Shown: piece after piece, positions 21,917-32,416 of the stretch
Layout: the number at the start of each line of letters is the position of its first letter
Numbering within the stretch: position 1 is the first letter of the stretch
Assembly (NCBI GenBank): GCA_029582265.1
Contig: CM055819.1
Span: forward strand, 38,513,934 to 38,577,933
Length of the DNA: 64,000 bases
Origin: Zoroaster sp. YZ-2022
Taxonomy: Eukaryota > Echinodermata > Asteroidea > Forcipulatida > Zoroasteridae
Direction of reading: 5' to 3'
The notes under the pieces: model-generated
Seen by the model: only the letters and a program-made list of their open reading frames with translations
The model's database searches: none
Told to the model about the DNA's origin: nothing
Made by a program: the position numbers and the translations under genes

Positions 21917-22398
21917 GTACTTTTGTGTGTGTGTGGGGGGGGGGGGGCTGATTACCATATATACCTGGGATCGGAAGTATAGGCCTATCTTACATCATGC
22001 ATCAAATGTCTGATCGCATTGTTTCAATTAAGTAACACTTAAACAGAAGCATATTCTGTCCTTAAACAAGAATAATTGTTTTAGAAAATTCTAGCAGATA
22101 ATTGCCTCTTTTGCTTCCTCTCACTGCATATTATTCGTGTCTATGAAGAGCATTTGCCTTGTTTCACCGTCTTCTTCACAAATCACAGTTTCAGCTTAAA
22201 GGCAGTGTATCACTGTACAAAAAAGACAACATGTGAAAGTATTTAGCTTATTTCGTTGTGTTGTTTTTAAAGGAGAAAATAGTGAAATACATATAATGTA
22301 GAAATGGATCCCTGGCTGGTCATCTACTTCAGATTTATAGATGGTTTATACTCCATATAACAATTATTAATATCATTATCATGTGCTTTGTTTTGCAG

Positions 22399-22444
22399 CC
22401 GAGTGTTTTTAAACAGCTTCAGCTACCAGTGTCTGACAAAGGAG
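22399..22444 (+). CDS. PAN-like protein, exon 2
   Basis: A 46 nt exon after TTTTGCAG, encoding PSVFKQLQLPVSDKG plus one base, with donor gtatgt. The incoming phase 0 matches exon 1; the outgoing phase 1 is typical where a new extracellular module follows. Later exons were not recognised and may lie beyond the window or be interrupted. Confidence 0.65.
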
Positions 22445-23254
22445 GTATGTACATTTTAATTATTTATATTTTGCCTTAGAAAACAAGTAGGCCTATATGA
22501 AACAAGACACTATCAACATTTCAGGGAGACGGACAGACAGACAGTCTAGTGAAAAATGTTAATTGTGTCTGGTTCCTTTCAAATTGCTGATTTAGGCTGC
22601 ATGTTTACGACTATTTTTGTAACCGTAACCGTTATTGAAACGGTCGGTTACACGGTTAATCGACCGGAAAAATGGTTTTGATCGCCCATCGTGTTTTTGT
22701 TGAAATACTGCAGCAGTGCATTATGCTACATGTGCAAATCATGGACTCCCTCTGTGCATGCTGTAATCACAAGAAACACTTTCCGTATAGCCACGTGTGC
22801 TTTCGCGCCGCATGCAGACTAGCGTGCAATATGCCTAATTGGAATTGTCGGGTGCATTGACTTGGTGACTACCTCGTGGTGTGGTAAAAATGAGTACCAC
22901 TGCGTACTAGGTTGTGTTCAAAGTCAATCGGGTGTTTTTTTTTAGTGATGTTAGAAATATATTTTTTACGTATTATGACAACATTATGGAATTCGTTAAT
23001 AATTCGTAATAATTAGTTCTGAAAAGATGTAATAAATTTCAAGTGTAATACATTCCATGTTTACTTATAAAAAATTACACAAACGGCATGTCAGACGGAA
23101 TAATTTATCAGGATGCTTGGTACCAATCTTTAAATCAAGTTGAATTTTCCGATTATAATTCAACAATTTTGTTATCGGGAAATGGATGGTGGTAGAGGTG
23201 GGGGTCGGGGTAGGGGTATTCTAAAATAATTAAATAATATATTTTTCTTTGTGA

Positions 23255-23850
23255 AAGTTGATGATGGTATTAAACTCTTTAATTTATGGGTTGTCATTTT
23301 ATATATTTAAAGGTTTCCTGAAATAATACTCTCAACATTCATAATGTTCTATAGCTTGCCAGTATTACAAATCAAAGCATATTTCGACTTCAAAATCATT
23401 TATAATTTATTAATCTATAACAGTCTCACAAAATACTTCAGCGACACATACCCTTCACATGACGTCATCGACATAATTAGTAAGGCATATAATCGGCGGC
23501 CATTATTTGATTGGATTATGTTCTGATACATAGCCCAGGTTGGACTTTTACCTTCGTGTATTACGGTGACGTCCAGGATTTAACCAAATATTTGCTACTA
23601 CATAAAACAAGTTTTTCATAATAATTGTTTAATTTTTACCTGTGTTAAACTGCTGTAACTTGACAGTATAATTTCATCATCAAATACCATGCATCTCAAA
23701 GAGTGTTTTTTAATGAAATAATCCCGAGATTTAACGTTAAAGAATTACTTTAGTTTTGATGGCTGTTCGTCACTTGAGCGTTACGACAATACTAGTGTAG
23801 GCACGGGTGCGTTGGTGTCCCTACGAACTTGACGAACATACATAAAACCT
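23255..23850 (+). repeat. About 600 bp repeat, direct copy at 28430-29020
   Basis: Runs from GTGAAAGTTGATGATGGTAT to GTGCGTTGGTGTCCCTACGA. The same order of words occurs at 28430-29020 with about 5-10% differences by eye. It includes TAATCGGCGGCCATTATTTG and GGTGACGTCCAGGATTTAAC. No coding frame. Confidence 0.85.
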
Positions 23851-23861
23851 AAGTAAGATCT

Positions 23862-26071
23862 TTCCAGTCATGTGTATCTCGTACCCTATGACATTACATG
23901 TCACCCAGGCACTCAGAGACTTAGTGCTCGATATGCGGCAGAGTACCACCCCTCCAAAAAAAAAAATTGGTGATGGTCAGTGTTGGTGATGGTCAGTGTT
24001 CGTTAATATGCAAGTGTTCGTTAATATGCAAGTACTCATCAATACATCATACGCAGGGACAACATTTTCCATGTACAAAGTATGTTGGCTAAGAGTCGTT
24101 TAAAACACAGCACGGCAGAAATCCAATCGATCCAGCATTTTTGGCTGCAAATGGAAATTGTTTCATAGCAAAAAAACAAAATAAATTATAAATGCCGAGG
24201 CGACGCGCGCGGAAACCAGAGACTTTTTTGGTCTAAAGGCACTATATACAAAACAAGGAGAAAAGATTCTTTAAAAAAAAACTGCGAACAATACTGCTGT
24301 ATTTAGCGGAAGGTGAGGGGCCGGGGGACCACAAATGATCATTTACTAGCAAAATAAAGTACTGTGAAAACAGAAATATCTGAGATGTCGGATTTTTCTT
24401 GGATTTTCCCCCACACTCAGCAGTTTTGGATCCGCCCCTAGTTGGCCCCTTTCTTCCCCACTGCACAGTATTTTCAATTTTCAATTTGATGAACATGCTT
24501 TAATGAAAGATGATTTATACTGAACAAAAAGTAATTTGCTTTTGTATAATAATAGTAATAGCAGTAATATTAGCGATATGTGCGTGGAGACAACCTGGTA
24601 CCTTGTCTCTTCAATTGACGGGAAAGATGCATATAATTATAAGGCCCTAAAAAGTCTCCGGTTTTGGGTCTCCGCGCATTACAGGACAACTGTTTCAAAG
24701 AAGCAGTTTTGACAACCTTACCAATTGTGTATAATGGCTTAAAAGAGAAGTTACAATATTGGTAGAAACACGTTTGTAGCGACAAAACTGCGGTGTATGT
24801 GAGGTTTCCGTAAACAAAATCCACGCATCAGGTTTTATGTATTTAGGTAGCTTTGTAGCTTTGCATGGTGAGGAGGATAAGTATAAGAGTAATTGCGGTG
24901 ACACCATGTGAAATGCTCAATTGAGTAGTAATTAGTTCTGAAAAGAACTGGAGGTACAACTCGACGTTTCGATCAGTATGCTCTGATCGTCCTCAGTTCT
25001 TTTCAGAGACTGGTACTCAATTGAGCATTTCACATGGTGTCACCCGCAATTACTCTTACTTATCCTCCTCGCCATGCAAAGCCTGAAAGCTACTCAAATA
25101 CATAAAACGCTGATGCGTGGATTTTGCGGAAACCTCGCCACCAGTTTTGTCGCTAAACGTGTTTCTACCAATGTGCTGTAACTTCTCTTCTTATAACAAT
25201 TGGCTGTCAAAACTGCTTCTTTGAAACAGTTGTCCTGTAATTAGGGGGAAAAAAGAAAAGAAAAAAGAAAACTGAGGCGACGTGCGCGGAGACCCAAAAC
25301 CGGAGACTTTTTAGGGCCTTATAATTATATGCATCTTTCCCGTCAATTGAAGAGACAAGGTACCAGGTTGTCTCCACGCACATATCGCTAATATTACTGC
25401 TATTACTATTATTATACAAAAGCAAATTACTTTTTGTTCAGTATAAATCATCCTTCATTAAAGCATGTTCATCAAATTGAAAATTGAAAATACTGTGCAG
25501 TGGGGAAGAAAGGGGCCAACTATGGGCGGATCCAAAACTGCTGAGTGTGGGGGAAAATCCAAGAAAAATCCGACATCTCAGATATTTCTGTTTTCACAGT
25601 ACTTTATTTTGCTAGTAAATGATCATTTGTGGTCCCCCCGGCCCCCTCACCTTCCGCTAAATACAGCAGTATTGTGCGCAGTTTTTTTTTAAAGAATCTT
25701 TTCTCCTTGTTTTGTGTATAGTGCCTTTAGACCAAAAAAGTCTCTGGTTTCCGCGCGCGTCGCCTCGGCATTTATAATTTATTTTGTTTTTTTGCTATGA
25801 AACAATTTCCATTTGCAGTCAAAATTGCTGGATCGATTGGATTTCTGCCGTGCTGTGTTTTAAACGACTCTTAGCCAACATACTTTGTCCCTGCGTATGA
25901 TGTATTGATGAGTACTTGCATATTAACGAACACTTGCGCATACACAAACACCGACCATCACCAACTGACCATCACCAATTGGGGGGTGGCCTGCCGCATA
26001 TCGAGCACTAAGTCTCTGAGTGCCTGGGTGACATGTAATGTCAGGGTACGAGATACACATGACTGGAAAGA
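23862..26071. repeat. Giant near-perfect palindrome, about 1.1 kb arms
   Basis: The left arm starts at CTTTCCAGTCATGTGTATCT and the right arm ends at its reverse complement (AGATACACATGACTGGAAAG). Between them whole blocks match in reverse order, including GTGCCTTTAGACC, GGATCCGCCCCTAGTTGGCC (its partner has one change), the GATGCATATAATTATA block and TCAATTGAGCATTTCACATG. The arms meet at a short spacer (about 24951-24993) with the motif ACTCGACGTTTCGATCAG. The arms differ by scattered substitutions and small indels (for example a 16 bp stretch near 24064-24079 is missing on the right), so they are not a mirrored read. Confidence 0.9.
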
Positions 26072-26209
26072 TCTTCCCAAAGTAGAATATAACATTCTAC
26101 CAACCCTGAAAAATAATGTAATTTTCCTGTAATTGTTGATTGAAACTAAAATCAGTCAAGTAATCAAAAGGTGGTTGCGCGGTAATATTAGCGATATGTG
26201 CGTGGACGC

Positions 26210-27385
26210 CTACACCATTGGTAATTGAATAAAATATGTTTGGATGAATTGCCGAATTGTCATCTAATTGTTTTTTTCTTTTCTCCTTGTTTGTCTTCTT
26301 TTTTTCTTCTTAAACGGTCCCTTAATCTGCCACGGACAACGGGACTGCACCTCCCACCGAAACCTTTATGTCTAGTGCCTTTCTAGTCCCAGGATGACAA
26401 GTTCGAGCTAAGGACCTTAAATGTAACCCGGGAGGGGTACACAAATGTAGAATGATGTATTGATGAGTAATTGCATATTTATGAGCCTAGCCGATTTCGC
26501 AATATTCCACCATGGCAGATTCGATCAACTGTTGCAGATCGACTCCAGTGGTATGATAAAATTTGTCGTGTTTTGAGTGCAATTCTGATGCAAAGTTGCC
26601 ATTCATTGCCGTCGAAAACTTGAAATATTATTGTGTTTACCTTTTGCGGATTGTTGATGAGTTTTACTTAAAACCATGTATTATATCATAATGATTATTA
26701 AGTCGGTTTTATTGATTTAGCCGATGAAATGTTTTGCGTGTCAAACTCAGTTTTGACACGACTGCTTTTTCTTCATTTTCTACAATTTTATATTTTCAGA
26801 AATTACTGTTTATTTATAACCCTATTGAGCAAAGTCAAACGTATAGAAAAGTTATGTTTCTTTCCCCTTTTATCTTGCTACTAAATCATTATTTTACATG
26901 GAAGTTACAAATTTCCAATATTTATTTATCCATATGCCTCCCCTTTTAAGCCACTCTCGATCCGCTCATGTTTTCCACATTATATCCTTTCCTTCATCCC
27001 TAAATACCAGGCAGTGTACATGAAGTACGTGTGACACGAATTGATGCGGAATCAATCTGCACATAATTGGATCTGCAATGGTGGAACTAGGCTCATTAAT
27101 ATGCAAATACTCATCAATACATCACTGTTAGATTTGTGTACCCCTCCTGGGCTACATTTAAGGTCCTTAACGCGACCTTGTCATCCTGGTACTATAAAGG
27201 CACTAGACACAAAGGTGTTCATTTTTGGTGGGAGGGTGCGGTCCCGTTGTCCGTGGTAGATCAACGGGCCGTTTAAGAAAATAAGAAAATAAGAAAACAA
27301 GGAGAAAAGAAAAGAAAAACAATCATATGATAATTCGGCGATTCACCCAAACATATTATGCAATTATCAATTGCGTAGGTTACAC
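26210..27385. repeat. Second inverted repeat, about 300 bp arms
   Basis: The left arm, about 26215-26515 (ATATGTTTGGATGAATT, GGACAACGGGACTGCACCTC, GGACCTTAAATGTA, GATGTATTGATGAGTA), recurs inverted at about 27080-27380 (TACTCATCAATACATCA, TACATTTAAGGTCC, GGTCCCGTTGTCC, CACCCAAACATAT). About 560 bp of AT-rich spacer separates them. The GATGTATTGATGAGTA word also occurs in the neighbouring palindrome, so the two structures share material. Confidence 0.8.
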
Positions 27386-27939
27386 ACCATTTATACAATA
27401 TTTGTACCTACATTTTAAAGTATAATTTAAAGAAAAGAGGCACATGGCTAAACAAATGGGGCTAAAATGAGAACGTATGCTACATACACATAAGCAGGCA
27501 GGCACACGTTTCCTTTAACCCCCCCCCCCCCCGATTCTTCAGTGTGGGAGATCCTGTGTATAGAACTCAGTATAGCTGGAGTGGGGGAAAGAATGCAATG
27601 GCCCTACTTGTCGGTCAAAATGCGTCTGTCGCTAAATTTGGTATTTTGTCGTTTTTTGGTCGGTACTCTCACAAATAATTATAGTTTGCCCTCCAATCTG
27701 AAAGTCCTGAGTACGACACTAAATTGATATCAACCATTCTGCTGTGCACATAATATAACTGTTGGTGTAGCTACAACAATATTCCATTACGAACCCACAT
27801 TTCAGAATTTCACTTGGAAATCCAATGGAAACTAATTTGTCCAAAAACGATAGTGGGTACGGAAAATATGAACAAATTATCCACATACTTCTGAATTCTG
27901 CTTCTGAAGTATTTTTGTAATTTGTAAACAGTAAAAACA

Positions 27940-28010
27940 ACTCGGTACTCGGAAAGTACTGAGTATGCAGTGCTATTCACACGTCGGTATAGGGAAAATT
28001 AAATCAATTG
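27940..28010 (+). mobile_element. SINE 3'-tail fragment
   Basis: GAGTATGCAGTGCTATTCAC and CGTCGGTATAGGGAAAATTA match the tail of the SINE at 41951-42217. It ends at the AAT microsatellite at 28017-28057. Confidence 0.65.
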
Positions 28011-28012
28011 TT

Positions 28013-28016
<4 letters not shown>

Positions 28017-28054
<38 letters not shown>

Positions 28055-28057
28055 CAA
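28017..28057. repeat. AAT microsatellite
   Basis: About 13 AAT units joining a SINE tail to a LINE fragment. Confidence 0.9.
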
Positions 28058-28060
28058 AGA

Positions 28061-28370
28061 AGAGAAGAAGAGAAGAAAGAACACGAGATTGGCAGGAAAA
28101 ACCATTTCACGGCCGATTCCTGAGATGTACCGAAGAAGTGGCAAGTAGCAAGACTTGGGAATGGTTGAGGAGAGGAGAACTAAAGAAAGAAATTGAGGGT
28201 CTGATTACTGCAGCACAAGACCAGTCTCTGCCGACGAATGTGATGAAGGCAAGGATCGAGAAGACAGATGTATCTTGTATGTGCAGAATGTGCAATGCGG
28301 CGGAGGAGACTGTATTTCACATTGTCAGCGAATGCAGAGTGCATGCTCAGAGTACAAAGGCAGACACAAT
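28061..28370 (+). pseudogene. C-terminal fragment of a non-LTR reverse transcriptase
   Basis: One open frame reads TRDWQEKPFHGRFLR, then SKTWEWLRRGELKKEIEGL, then ITAAQDQSLPTNV, and a Cys/His cluster CRMC...HIVSEC. I recognise this as the conserved C-terminal zone found after the RT domain in a group of LINE proteins. The RT core is missing upstream and the frame leaves the family pattern after about 28370, so it is a fragment. Confidence 0.75.
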
Positions 28371-28429
28371 TTTCTCAGTTTCTTTTCTGGTGGCCCCTCA
28401 GTCAAGACAAGTTATAGTATTTGGATTTT

Positions 28430-29110
28430 TTTTGGTGAAAGTTGATGATGGTATCAAATTTTGCTATATGGGCTATCATTTGATATATTTAAAGGTTTCC
28501 CGAAATAAAAACTCTCAACATTTATAACGTTCTATACCTTTTCAGTATTACAAATCAAAACATATTTCGCCTTCAAAACAATTTATAATTTATTAATCTA
28601 TAACAGTCTCATAAAATACTTCACATGACGTCATCGACATAATTAGTAAGGCATATAATCGGCGGCCATTATTTGATTGGATTCCATTCTGATACATAGC
28701 CCAGGTTGGACTTTCATCTTCGTGAACTACGGTGACGTCCAGGATTTAACCAAACATTTGCTACTACAGAAAACAAGTTTTTCATAATAATTGTAAAATT
28801 TTACCTGTGTGGTACTGCTGTAACTTGGCAGTATAATTTCATCACCAAATACTATGCATCTCAAAGAGTGTTTTTAATGAAATAATCCCGAGATTTAATG
28901 TTAAAGAATTACTTTAGTTTTGATGGCTGTTCGTCACTTGAGCGTTACGACAATACACCAGCCACCAGTGTAGACATGGGTGCGTTGGTGTCCCTACGAA
29001 CTTGACGAACATAGATAAAACCTGATGCGTGGATTTTGTTTACGCAAACCGCACATACACCGCAGTTTTGTCGATACACGCGTGTTTCTATCAATATAGT
29101 GTATAACCTG
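28430..29110 (+). repeat. Direct copy of the 23255 repeat plus palindrome-arm sequence
   Basis: 28430-29020 repeats 23255-23850. It then continues into CCTGATGCGTGGATTTTGTT and CCGCAGTTTTGTCG, which is the palindrome arm near 24770-24845 read in reverse. So the repeat is one mosaic unit that was joined differently in the two places. Confidence 0.8.
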
Positions 29111-30689
29111 CATATTATACTGGGATATGTAAAATTACTTCAATGGTGTTTAATTGAATCGGCCACGGTGTTTTTTGTTTGTTTGTCTGTTTTTATGTTA
29201 TTGTTTTTTTTTGGGTTTTTTTGGGGGGGTCGAGTTGGCCAATATGAACACCACTGCTTGTGTATTTTTAACTCTCCAGATGTCGCAGTGTAAGGGCCTT
29301 CACAAATACAGGTCCATTGGGCGGGCCCAGGACACCACAAGCCACCAGCTTCGCACTCGCCTTATTTCAACCCCTCCCCATGTCCACAAAGGATTTGAGG
29401 CCTTTGAGGTTCAACATGGATTGATATTGTAGAAAAACAAGATGGCTGCAAACCATGTCATCTTAGTAAGGCTCTCAACGCAATAAATAGTTGATTGCTC
29501 CTCAAAATCATCATTCAGTTTGCTTAAACGATCAATCAGTTTCATTTAATGTGTCATGTAGTTAACAAAAATGCGCACCGACAGCATTCAATTTCGCCTA
29601 AGCTTCCCGCGGCGTACAATCAGTCTTATTGGGCAAGTATTCGTGACATTTGTGCAATGAAATTCACACTGTTACACTTTTCCATGTTTCAATTTCAAAG
29701 TAGCAACTGGTTCACTTATTGGTAAGGCCCTGCCACTTCTTTAATGTTCGTCGAAAGGATAAAGTTCCATTTCTACAATTCACTACGTTGGCAGCCGATT
29801 TTTCGCTTAAAACGTACGTTATTCATATCAGCGCTGCTAAGCGTTAAGCATAGAGAAAGGCACGCTAACTTGTTGGCCGTTATTGTTGGCAAAATCCATG
29901 GTGAACGCGCACGCGCCACTCTGAATTTTCTTGCTAACCTGTGAAATACGCTTATGTTTAAGCAATTTTTCTGCTATAGCATAAACCTACATAGGCCTAA
30001 ACCTACATAAACCACGCCCACTTCATCACACGTGCTGACTCTAATGATCATCAGAAGCCCATATACTGGCCACACTTTTCTTTAAGGATTTACAAAATAA
30101 ATTAGAAAGCTTGGGACTTTCCAAATTCTGCCTCAAGAATCGCTTTTGAACTTCCACATCAAGGAATTTAGGTTAAATTACACACAACGGTCTGCCAGCT
30201 TTGGAACAGGAAGTAGCGAAAAGAATGCGAGTACTACCAATGTGCGCACATATTACGTATCGAATTAGGAACGAACAGGATATATCGAACCTACTTCTGG
30301 ATCGGGGGGGGGGGGTCCATGGGTCCTGAACACTTTTGACTGCATATTTTAAGTTTCCTAGAGAGATCAAGAGTAAATAATCTTTGAACGCCCCCCAGTG
30401 GCGTAACTAGAGTCCAATTTTCAGGGGGAACTAGGGGTGCACCACTTTTTCTAGGGGGGCATGTCAATACTTGAATCATGCAGTCTCAAATAGGGACCCA
30501 TTTTTTCAAAGAGGAATAAATATTGTGCCCCTCAATAATTATGTTTGGCCGGTTTTCACGACACTTATTACATGTTATTGACTGAAATCTATGTAGAACA
30601 TTCATAAATACCTACAGTTAAGGCAATCTGATTGGACTGAATGTCATCATCACCGATAATAACCAACCTGTATGCGAGTATGCGAGTAT
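29111..30689. other. No gene seen
   Basis: AT-rich sequence with homopolymer runs. A repeated fragment at 30045-30130 (ATCATCAGAAGCCCAT, TTTCTTTAAGGATTTAC) also occurs at 35260-35345. CAGTGGCGTAACTAGA near 30396 looks like a single hAT-MITE end. No supported coding region. Confidence 0.5.
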
Positions 30690-31029
30690 GACCCGTGGCC
30701 ACGGGCGATAAAGGACCTCGCCTTCGGCTCAGTCCTGTATCTTCCGTAGCCACGATCCTCGGTCTTTATCCTGTGGAAAAATCCGCACGACAAACTTTTA
30801 TGCCCTTAATACAATTCATGGGGATAATCAATTTCCAGCGAATTCCCCAGAAATTCATTGTGTATTTTTTAGAGCAATCCGACATAGATAATCAGTTGTG
30901 CATTTTGATTTCAATTGAAATAATTACCGCTTAATAAGTATTAAAAAAAATAAAATAAAATAAAAAAACAAAACGTTTTGTTTATTAAACAAGTCCATCA
31001 TTTTTTTTGTCCATAATGATATAAGAGTT

Positions 31030-31510
31030 GACAATGATTTCAATAATTATTTTGTCAATATTGGTAATAGGGAACTTCCATTGTCTGAACACTCTTTTGA
31101 TTCCTTTCTTGGTGACAGGTGTTAAACTCCCCTCTGATAAAGCTCCAGGTTGTGTTGGAATAGGTTCATTTGTCATAAAGGAAGCAAAGAATGCTTTATC
31201 CAAGCCATTTTTAACAAGTCATGTACGACTGGAGTTTTTAGTGATTCTTAAAAATGGCCAATGAAGTACCTTAAAAAGAGATGTAAACACGACATCGGTA
31301 TTTATAGACATATATTGATACAGTCTGTGTTTTCAAAAATTCTTTATCAGAGTCACAATAACGGCTTCAGAGAACAACGCTCCACTAAATAAACAATTTT
31401 AAGTCCATTGAATAAAATTATATATGCTATCGAAAATTAACAATTTTCGATTGGTATTTTTCTGGATTTGTCCAAGGCTTTCGACACAAAAAAGCTACAT
31501 AGACACTTTA
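31030..31510 (+). pseudogene. LINE reverse transcriptase fragment
   Basis: Broken frames read FNNYFVNIGN, then SDKAPGCVGIGSFVIKE, then FSKILYQSHNNGFREQRST, then GIFLDLSKAFDT. These are the N-terminal finger region and the first catalytic block of a non-LTR RT. Stops and frameshifts interrupt it, and it ends abruptly before the duplicated exon block. Confidence 0.85.
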
Positions 31511-31680
31511 AGGTGATTTCATACCGACGTCATGGTTTGATGGTTACTATGGGAACCAAAAACCAAAACGGTGGGCGATGGTACGCAGTGCGGCTCGGCG
31601 TCACTTTGGAAGCCAGCTGTCTTAGGAGTGGATGTGTGATTCTGAATTCAGTCAACATCTCGCACTCTCTGAAGTTTACA

Positions 31681-31879
31681 ATGAGATATTCTAGTTTCAT
31701 TTTAGCTCTGATTTTGCCATTTACTTTGGCAATCACCATGTCCCTTGTGATCTATGTAAATGGTGACATGTGTGGGGCTATGACCCAGGCCGAACCCGGT
31801 GATGACCGCGCCGCGCTTATGTCGAAGGCTTTCGCCAAATTTAGATCAACTTGTCGAAAGGGCGTGAACAAAAAACAAG
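31681..31879 (+). CDS. Signal-peptide-like first exon, copy 1
   Basis: An ATG at 31681 opens 66 codons plus one base, ending CAAG before gtaagt (phase 1). The first 27 residues are hydrophobic (MRYSSFILALILPFTLAITM...), with a plausible cleavage near VNG. A short polar part follows with two cysteines (DMCGAMTQAEPGDD, FRSTCRKG). I do not recognise the family. The frame is also open upstream, so the true start could lie earlier. Conservation between the two copies, including the donor site, argues for an exon. Confidence 0.55.
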
Positions 31880-32416
31880 GTAAGTAATCCCTTTTTTAAT
31901 GCGAATTTGCACTGAAAAGCAACATGAATGACAATAATTAAAAGGACATTTCAAAGAATACATTTTTCTGAAAAAAAGTACCGGTACAATTCTATAAAAA
32001 ATAATGATCAATCGTCGGATTGTGTTTTAGTTTATGTACAATTTGACAAAATTAATGTCATGGTCTTTCATATTATCAGTCCATCTGTTTTTGTTCAAGA
32101 TGTGTGGTATGCTTTGTTTATACTGACAAATATTTTGAACAGAAAGCAATGTAGAAATTTCACGTACGCGTGAACGTATTTGTATGTTGACTTAGCGGCT
32201 AGCTTCAGCTTTTCGTTATTGGACGAAATACGCGGCTTGGTTGGTTTCATTAGCAAATGCTGAAGCACCTTATCTGGTACCCAGAAACCAAGGTTTTTAA
32301 ATGGACATTTGCATGCATTGTTTTGTCTCTATACGATAGAAATTTACATTTTAGTTATGAAAACGTGATAGGTAATTGCTTTCAAACTCGTGTACACACG
32401 AACTCGACATATTAGT

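Larger units (their letters stand above)
30690..32010 (+). repeat. Segmental duplication, copy 1 (copy 2 at 57435-58510)
   Basis: Shared blocks in the same order: GGGCGATAAAGGAC, CCTCGGTCTTTATC, TCCAGCGAATTCCC and AATCCGACATAGATAAT (30690-30900 / 57440-57655); then the signal-peptide exon with flanks (31530-31960 / 58014-58470). Copy 1 has a LINE fragment between the two blocks; copy 2 has different AT-rich filler. Confidence 0.85.

Noticed and set aside
23862..26071. Palindrome as a mirrored-read assembly artefact
   Set aside because: The arms differ by scattered substitutions and a 16 bp indel, which a mirrored read would not show; raw reads would settle it.
29154..29432. Open frame of 92 codons with a hydrophobic start
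   Set aside because: The hydrophobic part is a T/G-rich simple stretch; no motif downstream and no splice sites supported.
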